64,000 nucleotides of DNA from Rhynchopus sp. YZ270_cl-10 (GCA_964035575.1 OZ037838.1:434001-498000); one strand, 5' to 3'; shown: positions 40,465 through 52,062, numbered from the stretch's first letter. Translations and numbers: made by a program. Notes: generated from the sequence alone by a model not told the origin.

Positions 40465-41598
40465 TCACTCAGTGTTGTGTGGGTACAGAGGCTTCGTCAC
40501 AATGGTGTTGCTTGAGGACACAAACACAGCCACACGCGAACACGGTGATACCGCAAATGACAAACACGTGGAGTGAAGGTCAACAATCACGCGCACACGG
40601 GACATCGTCGCCACATCGTACTGGTGCAGTTCTACACTACCTTCATCATCTCGTTCATCGTCATAATATTCCTGCACCTTGACCACAAGGTACTTCCCAC
40701 ACGGAGTGAACTGCATGTGCGTGTCCTCGAGATCCCACCCATCCACATCAATAATGCCAAGCGCCGCACCACTCCAATCAAAGAGGTGCACACCGTCCTT
40801 CTCCCCCACAGCAAAGACAGAGGCAGACCGTGAAAGCGCCACTCCACACAACCCATCCGTCGGCACACATGCCACAGCTTCACCTGTGTTCACATCCCAC
40901 AGACGTCCCTTCCTCCGGGAATGTGCGGAGGCGAGCAGCCACCCACCACAGTGCGACAGAGCCACTTTCTGTGTGCCCCTGCACTCGTGCGATACAGAGC
41001 GGAGCAACGTCAGGTCTTCGTCATACACAGAAACGCCTCCTGTGCCCTGGGAGAGAACAACACCACCACACGCAAACACTGAGTACGAGGGGCCGTCGAC
41101 TTTGCGGACCACCTCCCCACCCGGAAGCGCAACCATGCGTAAGTCTTCCCCATACGCCAGGTAGCAACGTGTCTTGCACTGCGAGATGGCAGGCAGGATT
41201 TGCCAAGTACCGTCCACTTTGAACGAGAAGACAGTGTCGAAGGTTTCTGTGTCGAAGCCGACATACACCTCGTTCTTCTGTACAAAGACGCAGAGCGTTC
41301 CACAACGCGACAGCGACAAGTGCTTCACACTCCGCTGTGCACTGTACTCAGCAGGATACTTGATGTCGGCAAAGCGGGGGCGGGCAAGCACAACCTGCAC
41401 CCCTGCATCAAACGCAGTGTCCTGCAGACGGCACGTCCCCTCCAGCACCTGCGTGCCGATGCGCATCTCGACAGACGCAGGCGAGACAGCAAGCGCCGTG
41501 CACGCAACCTCCTTTGCCGCTGCAACGTCCGCCTCGCACGGCACCTCCACTGTCGCAGTCACGCCTGACTCTTCCAGCACAAAGGTCACATCCGTCAT
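40465..41598 (-). CDS. Ubiquitin-like/seven-blade propeller protein (copy 10)
   Basis: 377 aa; starts MTDV instead of MMDV, with a single ATG. Blade 1 is a distinct variant (VFVQKNEVYVGFDTETF). Blade 2 reads CYLAYGEDLRMVALPGGE, with Tyr where most copies have Cys. Blade 4 is unusual (LLASAHSRRKGRLWDVN). The blade 6 loop is strongly acidic (YYDDERDDEGSVE). The end is KPLYPHNTE. It lies well apart from the main cluster, and its upstream flank matches no other copy. Confidence 0.9.
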   Translation of the reverse strand: MTDVTFVLEESGVTATVEVPCEADVAAAKEVACTALAVSPASVEMRIGTQVLEGTCRLQDTAFDAGVQVVLARPRFADIKYPAEYSAQRSVKHLSLSRCGTLCVFVQKNEVYVGFDTETFDTVFSFKVDGTWQILPAISQCKTRCYLAYGEDLRMVALPGGEVVRKVDGPSYSVFACGGVVLSQGTGGVSVYDEDLTLLRSVSHECRGTQKVALSHCGGWLLASAHSRRKGRLWDVNTGEAVACVPTDGLCGVALSRSASVFAVGEKDGVHLFDWSGAALGIIDVDGWDLEDTHMQFTPCGKYLVVKVQEYYDDERDDEGSVELHQYDVATMSRVRVIVDLHSTCLSFAVSPCSRVAVFVSSSNTIVTKPLYPHNTE

Positions 41599-41607
41599 TG
41601 TTTTTGG

Positions 41608-41961
41608 CTAATTATTGCTCTGGGGCAGTGTTGAGGGTGTGAGGGAGAGGTGTTGTTCTGTCCTGCATGGTTGTGGTGGTTTTCGTTGTGAATCACAAAA
41701 GTAAGTGTTGTGAAGACGCCTCAGGAGTACATGCAGCTTGCATCGCAGAAGCAGCACTGAGGACCCAAAGACGTCGCAGGTTACGTACTCAAAGTCTTCG
41801 ATGCTGCTGTCAGAGTCACGGTCTTGCCAGAAGCGTTCTCTGTCACTGCGCTTCAGGGTGCGTATGAGGGTGCGGCTCTCGGTGTCCCAGAGTTCGATTG
41901 CGCCGAAGACGCAGGCGATGCAGCGGTTGCCGGGCAGTGTCTTGACTGAGGTGTAGATCAC
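41608..41961 (-). pseudogene. Fragment of a different WD-repeat protein
   Basis: Encodes GNRCIACVFGAIELWDTESR, then TLIRTLKRSDRERF and EYVTCDVFGSSVLLLRCKL: one WD-like blade and the start of a second, not of the Ubl-propeller type. The frame is closed by a stop about 25 codons upstream of IYTSVKTLPG, and there is no fitting start codon. It is therefore a remnant or one exon of a longer gene. It lies directly before copy 10. Confidence 0.5.
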
Positions 41962-43560
41962 CTCGGCACCTTCAGGGGAGGAGGAAGAGGGCCAGGAAAA
42001 TGAAAAGACCAGTCTTTATTCTCTGCTCAAAGTCAATCAATCAAGTATGCTTTGAAAAGAAAAAGCCCCTCAGCTAACCAAAAACAAACCCGATATGAAG
42101 TAAAACGTACGGGGGAGCAGAAACACACTGACTAGGAATCAAAAATTGAAAATCCTGATGAGGTGTTGTGTATTCCCGGTCCCCTTCCAACCTTACCGTA
42201 AGTAAGTGGTAGAAAATATCAAAAAGTAAGAGGAATTGTCGCTATTATTTGTATGTTATCCGAACCCCCCAATCCGCAGCAAAGCTGCTCAAACAAGTTT
42301 GATTCTGAAGGGGAAGAGGAGGAAGCTGTCGGTAGGACCTCCACACATCCCCTCCCACAGAGTTCACCTTCATAATAGATCTCCATGGCTTGTGCCTGTG
42401 GGGTGTATAGGTAAGGCGTGACGAAATTGAAACCGCACCCTACTTTTCCTTTTTATGTTTTTCCCCCACCCCCGAAAACAATAAAGCAATAAAAACAATA
42501 AAGGAGGTACCCTAAATTGGTCAAAAATGGTAAAAATGGTAAAAATGGTAGGAATTTTGGGGGCTTTTTTAGGGGAAAAAAAGGGTGAGGGGAGTTGGGT
42601 CCAGTCATAGGGGGTATAGCATATTTTTTGGAAAATTCTTCAAAAAATCAAGGATTTTTGCTGGGCACAATGAAAATTTTCAGAAAAATCCCAATTTTCG
42701 GCCAAATTTGGAGCAAATTATGGCCCACCCACCCCGATTTTGGGTCAAAAACCGACTTCATTTTTGCACAGGAGTGCCTACGATTTCGTAAACCAGAGGT
42801 CCTCTGGATGCATGCATTGATAAACACAACACTGGAAATTGCAAGGAACGGGTCTGCATGTGCGTGTTCTCTAGCCACCACAGTCACAGGGTATGCACAA
42901 AATGACCGAAGTGCAATGGCGTGAACGAAGTGCAATGGCGATAATGGAAAGATAGATGCCGGCATTGGTGAATTGCTGGAGTTCTGCACAGGAAGCTAGC
43001 ATGACGTAGAATCACTGTGTGAACAAAATGACCGTATTTTGGTTGAAAATTTGACTTGAAAATTTTTTTCATAATTTGCCCAATCGAAGGTTTTCCTTGG
43101 ATTTTTTGGGCCATTTTATGACGTACCACGCCCGATTTTGGGCGAAAAAAAAATTTTTTATTGCCTCCAAATATTGTGCCTCAAGCCAAAATGCTTTAGG
43201 GGGGCAGGAAATAAAGTAGGTTTTTTTCCCTGCATTTTTTAGCCGTAAATGGCTGGGGTGAGGGAAAAAAAGTAAATTTGAGCAGGGAATAAATAGTAAA
43301 TAGCCGGGAACCCCAGCTAAAAAGGGGCAGGGAATAAAAAGTCTATTTTTCCCTGCTGTTTTTTTTGATTTTTTGCCTTCTAAGGTGCGCCTCCGTACTA
43401 ACTAGACTCTCGAAAATTTTTTTTGGTCACACCCCTAAAAGTGCCCAATTTTGCAATTCCAGCAAGAATTGAGCAGTTTTGAGCCTTTCTAGGGGTCTAA
43501 AACGCGTTTTTGAGGTTTTTTTCCACCCAAAAAACTTCCCAGAGGGATTTTAACGTCAAA
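41962..43560. other. Non-coding, including R3 copy 2
   Basis: 43025-43140 belongs to repeat R3 (see 7303-7690). 42600-42770 is A/T-rich with no gene. 43190-43380 repeats CAGGGAATAAA-type words. Nothing else recognised. Confidence 0.4.
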
Positions 43561-43571
43561 ACCACAAGATC

Positions 43572-43805
43572 ATGCCAAGGACTACCAAGAAGCAGGCCAC
43601 AGATATCTATGAGGATGCTCAGAAGAAGGCGCCCACAAAAGAAACCCATGACATCGCTTTGCAAGGATTTCTGAAATTGTCGAAGATCAAGTCCCGCAAG
43701 CCACGTGAGAAGATTACACCGCTACTTCGATCACTTGCACAAAGAACGGAAATTGAAGTCAACACCATCTGGAGTTACTTCAGCCGTCTCAACAAAAAAC
43801 ACTAA
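43572..43805 (+). CDS. Small protein resembling the core-binding domain of tyrosine recombinases
   Basis: 77 aa, ATG to stop, basic. The segment LQGFLKLSKIKSRKPREKIT, then NTIWSYFSRLNKKH, resembles the SAM-like N-terminal domain of eukaryotic tyrosine recombinases, where an IWSYYSML-like helix is typical. It aligns with the 75-aa protein at 8817-9044; both start MP(K/R)xT(R/K)K and share FL-L-PREE/K spacing. The reading stops exactly where a catalytic domain would be expected, so it is either a stand-alone DNA-binding protein or the remnant of a Crypton-like transposon. The plus strand and the unusual surroundings (repeats on both sides) argue against a host housekeeping gene. Confidence 0.45.
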   Translation: MPRTTKKQATDIYEDAQKKAPTKETHDIALQGFLKLSKIKSRKPREKITPLLRSLAQRTEIEVNTIWSYFSRLNKKH

Positions 43806-44119
43806 CAAAAGTATTCAGACATACAAAAAGACCCTCCTCTCCTAGTTTTCGGCTTCATTTCTTTTTGTACGGCACCCCAAGCACCCACCAACAGATGTGC
43901 ACACGCGGTGGGTCAAAACCCCCTAAAATTTTGGCTTTCGGCACTATTTGGAGGCAATAAAATTACAAACTCCTGGGAGAAATTGAAGATTTTTCCCCTT
44001 GGGGGGTGCCAACTCCCTCGGATTCGTATTTCCCTCGCCTTCGGCTCGGGAAATACACATCCTTGGGAGTTGCACCCCCCTCGGGGAAAAAAAGCTTCAA
44101 TTTCTCCCTGGAGTATATA

Positions 44120-45000
44120 ACTATTTTTTGGTCAAAAATCGCCTTGTATTACCACTGTATTGGTGTAGGCTTGTACACAGAAGTGTGTTTTGTGTAACCA
44201 CAGATGGTCAAAACACCCGATTTTTGCATTTTTTTTGCATTTTTTGGTGCCCAAAGACCCACCTCAGTGGTCGAAATTTTCCCGAAAAAAAAAAATTTTT
44301 TTTTTGAGATTTTTCGATTTTTCGACAAGGCGCTGGCCCATACAAAGTGCACTGGTGGTACAGAAAATGGCTGGGGAATAAACTCTAGATGCTCAAAACA
44401 GCCCAATTCATGCTTTTTTTTGACTTTTTGGTCTCAGAAGGGTGCCTAGGGTGTAGTGAGCAGGCCTCAAAAACACTTGTGAAAAAAAATTTTTGGATTT
44501 TTTTTTTTTTGAGATTTTTCGATTTTTTGACAAGGCGCTGGCCCATACAAAATGCACTGGTGGTACAGAAAATGGCTGGGGAATAAACTCTAGATGCTCA
44601 AAACAGCCCAATTCATGCTTTTTTTGACTTTTTGGTCTCAGAAGGGTACCTAGGGTGTAGTGAGCAGGCCTCAAAAACCCTTGTGAAAAAAAAAAAAAAA
44701 ATTTTTTTTTTTTTGAGATTTTTGAAAAATCGGCCGATTTTGCGACCAAATTTGGCTGGGGAATTTCGGCGACCAAAGGGTCCCCCCTTTGGAAAAAAAA
44801 CGAAATGGACCAAAAAAGGTACCCTAACATTTCGGTTTTTTTCGGTTTTCATTTCGTTTTTTTCGGTTTTTCTGGTACAAGGGGAAATTTCCCTTTGCGA
44901 AAAAAAAAAAAAAACGAAATGGACCGAATTACACCGAATTGGACCGAACAGTTAGGGTACCTCCAAAGACAAGGGTTTTTCTCTTTAATACCCATTTTCC
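44120..45000. repeat. R3 copy 3 and a 200-bp tandem duplication
   Basis: 44135-44250 matches 7378-7400 and 7555-7670. Then about 200 bp (AAGGCGCTGGCCCATACAAA to GTGAGCAGGCCTCAAAAAC) occurs twice in tandem (44326-44485 and 44530-44690), separated by A/T runs. No coding sequence. Confidence 0.6.
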
Positions 45001-45103
45001 TAGTACCCATTTTCGTTAATACCCATTTTCAAAAGTGGGTACTAACGAAAATAAAAAGTGGGTATTAAAGAAAAGAAAAAAAGGGTATTATCGAAAATAT
45101 TTT
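44975..45103. repeat. Unoccupied counterpart of the 52063-52535 insertion
   Basis: The reverse complement of this stretch matches 52017-52062 joined to 52542-52618, with a single TTTAATACCCAC. The two loci are inverted copies, and only the one near 52 kb has the insertion. Confidence 0.75.
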
Positions 45104-45209
45104 GGGTACTGGGTACTGGGTACTGGGTACTGGGTACTGGGTACTGGGTACTGGGTACTGGGTACTGGGTACTGGGTACTGGGTACTGGGTACTGGGTAC
45201 TGGGTACTG
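45104..45209. repeat. (GGGTACT)n minisatellite, about 15 copies
   Basis: Same unit and same right flank (GAGAAGGCACCTTGACAGCA) as 7702-7818. Confidence 0.95.
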
Positions 45210-45239
45210 GCTGACCCAGGTACCCAGGTACACTAGGTA

Positions 45240-45425
45240 CTGGGCACCCAGAGAAGGCACCTTGACAGCAGCGAAGGCGCAAGACAAGGTATGTAAATAT
45301 GTTTACTGGTGAATATTCAACAACCTAGATACCCACCTTTTTACTCAAATGATTTCAATGTTCACTTTCACTCCACCTCTCCTCTCACTCCCCATCGTCC
45401 CTCCTCGTCATTCTCTCATTTGCAG
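45240..45425 (+). other. Exon-like scrap and candidate splice donor
   Basis: Encodes QRRHLDSSEGARQ, then CAAG and GTATGTAAAT (donor near 45289). A first possible acceptor is CTCATTTGCAG (to 45425); a second is TTTTAAACAG near 50155, past the inserted element, followed by the frame YRECNIENQLRRTSEHIG. The parallel set is at 7819-7878 and 10320-10400. The protein is not recognised. Confidence 0.35.
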
Positions 45426-46004
45426 TTACTATGATGCAGAATATTTTACACCCTCAGGCCAACTTATTTTTTTAAGAAGTCACCTTCCATACATTGAAAT
45501 CCCCGGGAGTCGCGGAGACTCTCCACTGGTGTTTTCGAGAGTTTTAGCGATTAAAAAAAAAGAAAAAAAATTCGCGATTAATCGCGAATTTGTGAAAAAC
45601 TCTCGAAAACTCTCCAATTTAAAAAAAAAACTCTCCAAAACTCTCCAAAACTCTCCAATACTCCCCGATTTAAAAAAAATACTCTCGAAAACTCTCCAAT
45701 TTATAAAATAAAAATTTGCGATTAATCGCGAATTTATGAAAAAATCTCGAAAACTGGGCCATCTATCATACAATGCAACGAGGCCGGGTACGCCTGAAAA
45801 TACTCATGTCTGGAAAATATATCTGAGGCGTGCCTGAGGCGTACTCGGGATTAGTTACGTTTAAGTACGCCTCAGGCACGCCTGAGTATATATCAACGCA
45901 TACTTGCGTTCCAGGCGCCTGGTGTGTATTTTTTCCCCGCAAAAAGGGCCTCTGATGCATTTCCGGAGCGATCTGAAAATATTCCGGGGTCGGACAATTT
46001 TTTT

Positions 46005-46507
46005 TACGCTCCGTCCCAAATTTTTGTCCACACATACGATAAAGTAATAGTTACTCCACTAAATAAATCGAGCAAAAATATGGTGAACTCAGCGGAGCCC
46101 GGTTTTAAAAGTGCCAAAAACGACCTTTTCGTTTTGACGCATTGTGACTACCTCAAATGCACTTTTCAAGGGTAAAAAATTCGGGTTTTCTAAGCACAGC
46201 CAGTGTTCAGTCAAAAATTTTCGCGAAAAAAAAAATAGATTTTTTTTGACTCTAGATGCCGGAACCCAGAAACGTCCATTCGAGCTATTTTTTTTTGGTT
46301 TTGACACACCCTGTGCCCGCCAGGCATAGTCTGTACAAAGTGATTTTTACCTGGATTTTTGCCTGTATTTTCCTTAAGGAAAATACATAGGGAATTATCT
46401 TACGCTCCGTCCCAAATTTTTGTCCACACATACGATAAAGTAATAGTTACTCCACTAAATAAATCGAGCAAAAATATGGTGAACTCAGCGGAGCCCGGTT
46501 TTAAAAC
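46005..46507. repeat. A-B-A repeat R2, partial copy
   Basis: A segment starting TTACGCTCCGTCCCAAATTT (46005 and 46400) occurs twice in direct orientation around a unique middle. The second copy is cut at TTTTAAAAC, where the minisatellite begins. The complete version, inverted, is at 61967-62578. Confidence 0.65.
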
Positions 46508-46532
46508 TATACTACTGTGTACTATACTATAC

Positions 46533-47118
46533 TGTGTATACTGTGTATACTGTGTATACTGTGTATACTGTGTATACTGTGTATACTGTGTATACTGTGT
46601 ATACTGTGTATACTGTGTATACTGTGTATACTGTGTATACTGTGTATACTGTGTATACTGTGTATACTGTGTATACTGTGTATACTGTGTATACTGTGTA
46701 TACTGTGTATACTGTGTATACTGTGTATACTGTGTATACTGTGTATACTGTGTATACTGTGTATACTGTGTATACTGTGTATACTGTGTATACTGTGTAT
46801 ACTGTGTATACTGTGTATACTGTGTATACTGTGTATACTGTGTATACTGTGTATACTGTGTATACTGTGTATACTGTGTATACTGTGTATACTGTGTATA
46901 CTGTGTATACTGTGTATACTGTGTATACTGTGTATACTGTGTATACTGTGTATACTGTGTATACTGTGTATACTGTGTATACTGTGTATACTGTGTATAC
47001 TGTGTATACTGTGTATACTGTGTATACTGTGTATACTGTGTATACTGTGTATACTGTGTATACTGTGTATACTGTGTATACTGTGTATACTGTGTATACT
47101 GTGTATACTGTGTATACT
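46533..47118. repeat. 9-bp minisatellite (TATACTGTG)n, about 65 copies
   Basis: Almost perfect. All six frames stay open through it (CILCILCIL, YTVYTVYTV, SIHSIHSIH), which explains the long frames of up to about 260 codons; these are not genes. The right flank 47119-47470 is found inverted at 54620-54995, next to the same satellite. Confidence 0.95.
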
Positions 47119-48180
47119 ACCTGTGTGTGACCATACCCCAGATGGTCTGAAGAGTGATCTGACCATATTCTCCAGGTACAATATATACCCGGAGAATCCA
47201 TTGGAGCAAGAATTTTGCACTTTTGAGGACCACAGATTACATACTGCCATTTTTGCGGCCATAATATTTTTGAAAATGGCAAAGACATTTCCTTAAGGAA
47301 TTACAGGGAACCAGGGTCCCTCTCTCTATGGGTTCTGAGGTTTTAGTCACTCAACGAATCTGCTCGATTTTTTTTGACTGTAGATGGGAGGTACCCCAAA
47401 AAATCAATTAAAGCAAGAATTTTACAGTTTTGAATAGTTGTTCTTTATTTAGAAAAGTACCCAGTTTGGACAAAAATTTGGGATTGAGTGTTAGAAAAAC
47501 ATGCGTGACTTTAAGTTTGTACCAAAAACCAGGGTGCTGATATAAAATTATTATGCACAGGTCATCACGTTTCTAAGGCATGCCATGTATTTCCTCCGCC
47601 CCCTGAAATGTGCTGAAATCAACTTTCGGTGTCCTGCTGAGAAAATTGCGGGGTCGCAAGATATTTTTAGTGGAAAAATATCATGGTTACTGCTTACAGT
47701 AAACTGCCTCCAAAAAAGAGACTTCGCAGAAGATGAGTCATACCTCGGGTATGTGTAAAAAAGTCCTTTGGTCACCCCATAGTTGTACTAAAAATAGAGC
47801 TGTGGTCTGTGGATCAAGGAGGCCTGTGTAAAATTCTGGGATCTCGATGGGATCTCTCTAGTGTTAGAGGGTCCAGCCTTGTGTGAGCCTCTTCCGTCTT
47901 GCATCAAGTTGGGCCCCGAAGGGGCCCAGTCAAAAAGTACCCCCTAAATTTGTTTCCAATGATTCTTGAATCAATGAAATACCCGAAGGTACCACCAAAA
48001 TATATATCATCAACACCAAAGCTTAGCGAACCCTTTTCATTTTTTCGACTCGCTCGGCCCAGAGGCACATTTTTCATCGTGCGACCCCGCATTTGAAAGA
48101 TTTTGCTACCTCTGAATCGAAAGCCACAAAATTTGGGGGTAAATACTTTTTTGTTCATGACCAAAATGCTGGTAAGAATA
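47119..48180. other. Satellite flank and non-coding interior of element 5
   Basis: 47119-47470 is duplicated at 54620-54995 (inverted). 47560-47690 vaguely resembles 45948-46000. No gene. Confidence 0.45.
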
Positions 48181-50111
48181 TAAATATACTCAGGCGTGCC
48201 TGAGGCGTACTTAAACGTAACCAATCCCGAGTACGCCTCAGGCACGCCTGAGTATTTATTTTCAGGCCTTGGCGAGGCCGACTCGGCCTCGTTGCATTGT
48301 ATGATCTATGAACGGGGAGAGATTTTTTCACAAGCTCTCACTACGTTCCGAGGGGGTTTTTGTACTTTAGTGGTGTGGCTGGCAACATGTATTCTGTGGT
48401 GGTCAAAAGTGCAATGTTCCTTCTCCAATGGACTGGGACAATATGGTCAGATCACTCTTCAAACCACCTGGAAAAGTGCACGGCATCTAAAAATTTCCGC
48501 CTGCGGCGGGAAGCCTCGACCCGTTTTCACCCTTTTCTTGTTCCTTATCCCCATATTTAAAATAGCCCTGCTTTCATGTGGTGGTATGCTTCCGTGCTGG
48601 TATGGTGTACCATTTTGCGCCCAGAGTAATTTAAGCGTAATTATATCTTAAACAGGTGTGGATAATTCCTGAGCGCGGAATTAACCCGTCGCATTTGTGA
48701 TCGACCTGTGGGCTCGTTTGCTCATGTCCGCCACCACTGTGCCGCCTAAAGCCGCGAGGCTTATCACCCCTCTGTCGTGGTGGGTGCATTTTGCGAATCA
48801 ATCGGTAGGTGTAATGTGAGTACGTAGACTGAACGTGTGCCCAGGTAGGCACAGGTCAGATGCGGATAGCACCAGGTGTGCACGGTTGTGTTTGGGGTAA
48901 AATGCTACAAAAAATCGCGATTTTACTCCCGGGGATTAATCGCGAATTTTGTCGCGATTAATCGCGAAAACTCTCCGTAAAAAAAAAAAAAAACACTCTC
49001 GAAAACAGGCCTGGGCCTAAAGTGGGTGCCCGGGGCCCGATTTTGATTTTATTTTATTTTTTCTAAGGATTTTACACGGGGGAAAAATTATTTTTTCTAA
49101 GGATTTTATACGGGGAAAATTTATTTTTCTAAGGGTTTTTCTTAGGGGAAAAAGTCTGGGGGGTCGGGCCGGGCCCCGTGTGGCTGAGAATAACTCGCAC
49201 TCTGCCCGGGAGTGCGGTACCAAGCCATAATGAACAAAAAAAGTCTCCACCCCGCTTCCTTCGGTCTCGTCCCTTTCGCCTCCCGCACAACAGAATAAAT
49301 AATAATACAGTATGGTGCGTGTGACTGCAAACGTCGAGGGAACCTTGCTTCTTGCAGTGCTGCAAGTGCTCGCCACCACGGTGGTAGCAAAGTGCATTGC
49401 GTTGGCGCACTTGGGCAGGCCCTGACGGCACTGAGGAACGAAAAAGAAAAATAATTCAGCGCCTCCCAGGTCTGCACCTTTAAAAAAAATTTGCCTGCGG
49501 CGCCATTTTCCCTTTTTTGCTCTGCAAAAAAGGATTCGCTGAGTGGCTTTGTGGTATAAAAGCTGCATTTTTTATACTGTACCCTAATTTTTTTTCGCCT
49601 GCGGCGCCGTTTTATATTCATCCCGAACATTCGGGGTGCACGTAGCGCGTAGCGCGCCCGGGTTTAGGACCCCTTCTTGAATTTCGAGGGGGCGGTTCAC
49701 GTTACAGTGGGTCCAGAATCATAGTTCAATTTAACCCCGCTAAGCAACTCGCTGGTGGTAATGACCAAAACGTGTATCAGCCAAGAACTTGCCCATTTTT
49801 TTCAAAATGAACCCGTGACAGTGAGGGTAAAAGCTCGGAAAACCCGAAAAAGGCCAAAAAAAAACCCCCGAAAAGGGAAAACCGAGAACATATTTCGGCA
49901 GGGGGCAGCGTGTTCTCAGAAAAATCCAAAAATTGCCTGTAAAAATCCTTAGAAAAAACCTGGGTGCCCGATCCAAAAAAATGGAAAAAACCCCAGGGTG
50001 CCCGCCCACCCCTGCTCGAAAACTCTCGAAACCAATAAAACACTCACGGGGAGTTCGTTTTTTTTGATTTTTTGCCAAACTCCCCGTGACTCCCCGGGAT
50101 TTCAATGTATG

Positions 50112-51525
50112 ACCTTCTTTAATTTCCCCACCACTCACAACTTCACTTTTAAACAGGTATCGCGAGTGCAACATCGAGAACCAACTGCGCAGAACGAGCG
50201 AACATATTGGACATTTATATTGCGAACACATTGAACCTTCGCCGCTCTCCGACATTCGGGAACTCAAAATTCAAAGGGCGTTCACCGGCATCAATCTGTC
50301 GGGAGAATATCTACGGTGAAAAGGGGGTGGGAACACTTTGTTAGTCACTGCTATAGCCATTAACCCAGGGAGCATAGCTAGTGCAAGAAATTCGACTTTG
50401 GCAACCTTCCGGAAAGTCTGTCCTCTGCTCGCGGAGGACTAGACACAAGAAAATATTGCGTTCCCCCAGAAAACCAGTGCACAATTCACACTCCTTGTGG
50501 GTGGTCTTGTTGCCTTTTCGTCATAGTAATTTTGGCCCAGGCATGCTCTTGAAGCATGACAATTTAGTGTGTATGGGGCAGGGTGTTGTTTTGTTCTGAA
50601 TTCTCTTTGTTATAACATCTAAGTCAATCGCGGGTGGTGGTTTGTGTAGCGTGAGGCACTCTTTTTAGCAAACTTCCTGCGGCTGCTAAAGTGTTATTTC
50701 TTCGGATTTAACAACGTACAGCGTAACATAGTGGTTTCGCCTGGTCGACACAACCTTTGATAGATATGGGATAACCAACCCCCTTCGACCCCTCGTGGGT
50801 TCACTGAACAAGCCCTAGTGGTAGTTAAACGCGATTGACATTTACATTCCTAGAGATGAAAGAACAAGACAACACTTCTGTACCCGCGCATCAAAATTGT
50901 GGAAAACTTTGCACCCCAAACACCCTCAACAACGCCCGCCAAAAGGCGCCCCTTGTTGCTGGGAGTTGATTCTCATGATACCTGCACAGCGGGCATTCCT
51001 CTGAGTCCAACGCATGTTTGGCCTGTCTGCGGCGTTGTACTTCAGGTGCACGAAGACAGGGTCTGGTGGTAAATTTTGCGTAGTACTGCGACGTGGTACT
51101 GCGCGGGTCTGGGAACCTGGGTACCTGGGTACAGGATATTTGTTGTGAAAGACATCTTCCACCATGCATTGAGGAGGGTAAGACAGTGGTCGCAGTTTCT
51201 ACTTGATAGCATTACAACATTTAACTTCTCCACGGGGGTCTTGGGCCGTTCACTCGGTTCTACCTTGACTACCGGAAGATATTCTTGAGGCCTTTTTGGT
51301 CTCTAGAATATCCGGTCTTCCCGAACGGAGGCACACTTTGTGTGTTACTACGACCTGGCAATTTCCAGCAGTAGGTTAAGTAATCTTTCTTGTAAATTGT
51401 TGGATCATTATCTCCTCAGTGCATGAATGCCCCACGTGACTGGACACTTTTGTGTTTGTCATGTGGAGCTGTGGTTGCTCTTTCACGACTTTTTTCCTGT
51501 TCCTGGGTACCTGGACCTGGACCTC
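50112..51525. repeat. Dispersed repeat R1, copy II
   Basis: From 50155 an acceptor-like AACAG is followed by a 53-codon frame (YRECNIENQLRRTSEHIGHL and on to SDIRELKIQR). From 50350 it is collinear with copy I (10495-11690). It ends in the (GGGTATCT)n array. Confidence 0.65.
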
Positions 51526-51999
51526 TGGTATCTGGGTATCTGGGTATCTGGGTATCTGGGTATCTGGGTATCTGGGTATCTGGGTATCTGGGTATCTGGG
51601 TATCTGGGTATCTGGGTATCTGGGTATCTGGGTATCTGGGTATCTGGGTATCTGGGTATCTGGGTATCTGGGTATCTGGGTATCTGGGTATCTGGGTATC
51701 TGGGTATCTGGGTATCTGGGTATCTGGGTATCTGGGTATCTGGGTATCTGGGTATCTGGGTATCTGGGTATCTGGGTATCTGGGTATCTGGGTATCTGGG
51801 TATCTGGGTATCTGGGTATCTGGGTATCTGGGTATCTGGGTATCTGGGTATCTGGGTATCTGGGTATCTGGGTATCTGGGTATCTGGGTATCTGGGTATC
51901 TGGGTATCTGGGTATCTGGGTATCTGGGTATCTGGGTATCTGGGTATCTGGGTATCTGGGTATCTGGGTATCTGGGTATCTGGGTATCTGGGTATCTGG
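51526..51999. repeat. (GGGTATCT)n minisatellite, about 59 copies
   Basis: 8-bp unit, nearly perfect. It occupies the same place in R1 as the (GGGTACCT)n array at 11700-11791. Frames through it (YLGIWVSGYLG) are artefacts. Confidence 0.95.
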
Positions 52000-52062
52000 G
52001 TACCCAGTACCCAGGTACCCAAAATATTTTCGATGATACCCATTTTTTCTTTTCTTTAATAC

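Larger units (their letters stand above)
45767..48303. mobile_element. CATA-end inverted-repeat element 5 (AGGCGTGCCTGAGGCG type), nested
   Basis: The ends are CATACAATGCAACGAGGCCG (45767) and its reverse complement (to 48303), flanked by ATCTAT (45761-45766 and 48304-48309). The palindromic words AGGCGTGCCTGAGGCGTACT and AGTACGCCTCAGGCACGCC lie at 45821-45895 and 48190-48255. The interior contains an A-B-A repeat, a 9-bp minisatellite and non-coding DNA. It lies inside the 45488-50111 element and is therefore younger. A worn relative is at 7998-8170. Confidence 0.8.
45488..50111. mobile_element. CATA-end inverted-repeat element 2 (ACTCTCGAAAA type), 4.6 kb
   Basis: Begins CATACATTGAAATCCCCGGG (45488) and ends with its near-perfect reverse complement (50111). 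Both flanks are ACCTTC (45482-45487 and 50112-50117). ACTCTCGAAAACTCTCC words and the palindrome TTCGCGATTAATCGCGAA recur inside both ends (45530-45755 and 48910-50040). It carries the nested element 45767-48303. 48310-50040 is non-coding, with the GCGGCGCC repeat at 49490-49620. No transposase seen. Confidence 0.78.

Noticed and set aside
46359-47296. Long open frames (CILCIL, YTVYTV, SIHSIH repeats), up to about 260 codons on both strands
   Set aside because: They are translations of a 9-bp satellite; a repeat length divisible by three keeps frames open without coding.
49017-49630. Frames on the minus strand at 49.0-49.6 kb (KKGKWRRRQ)
   Set aside because: They cross the GCGGCGCC dispersed repeat and carry no recognisable domain.
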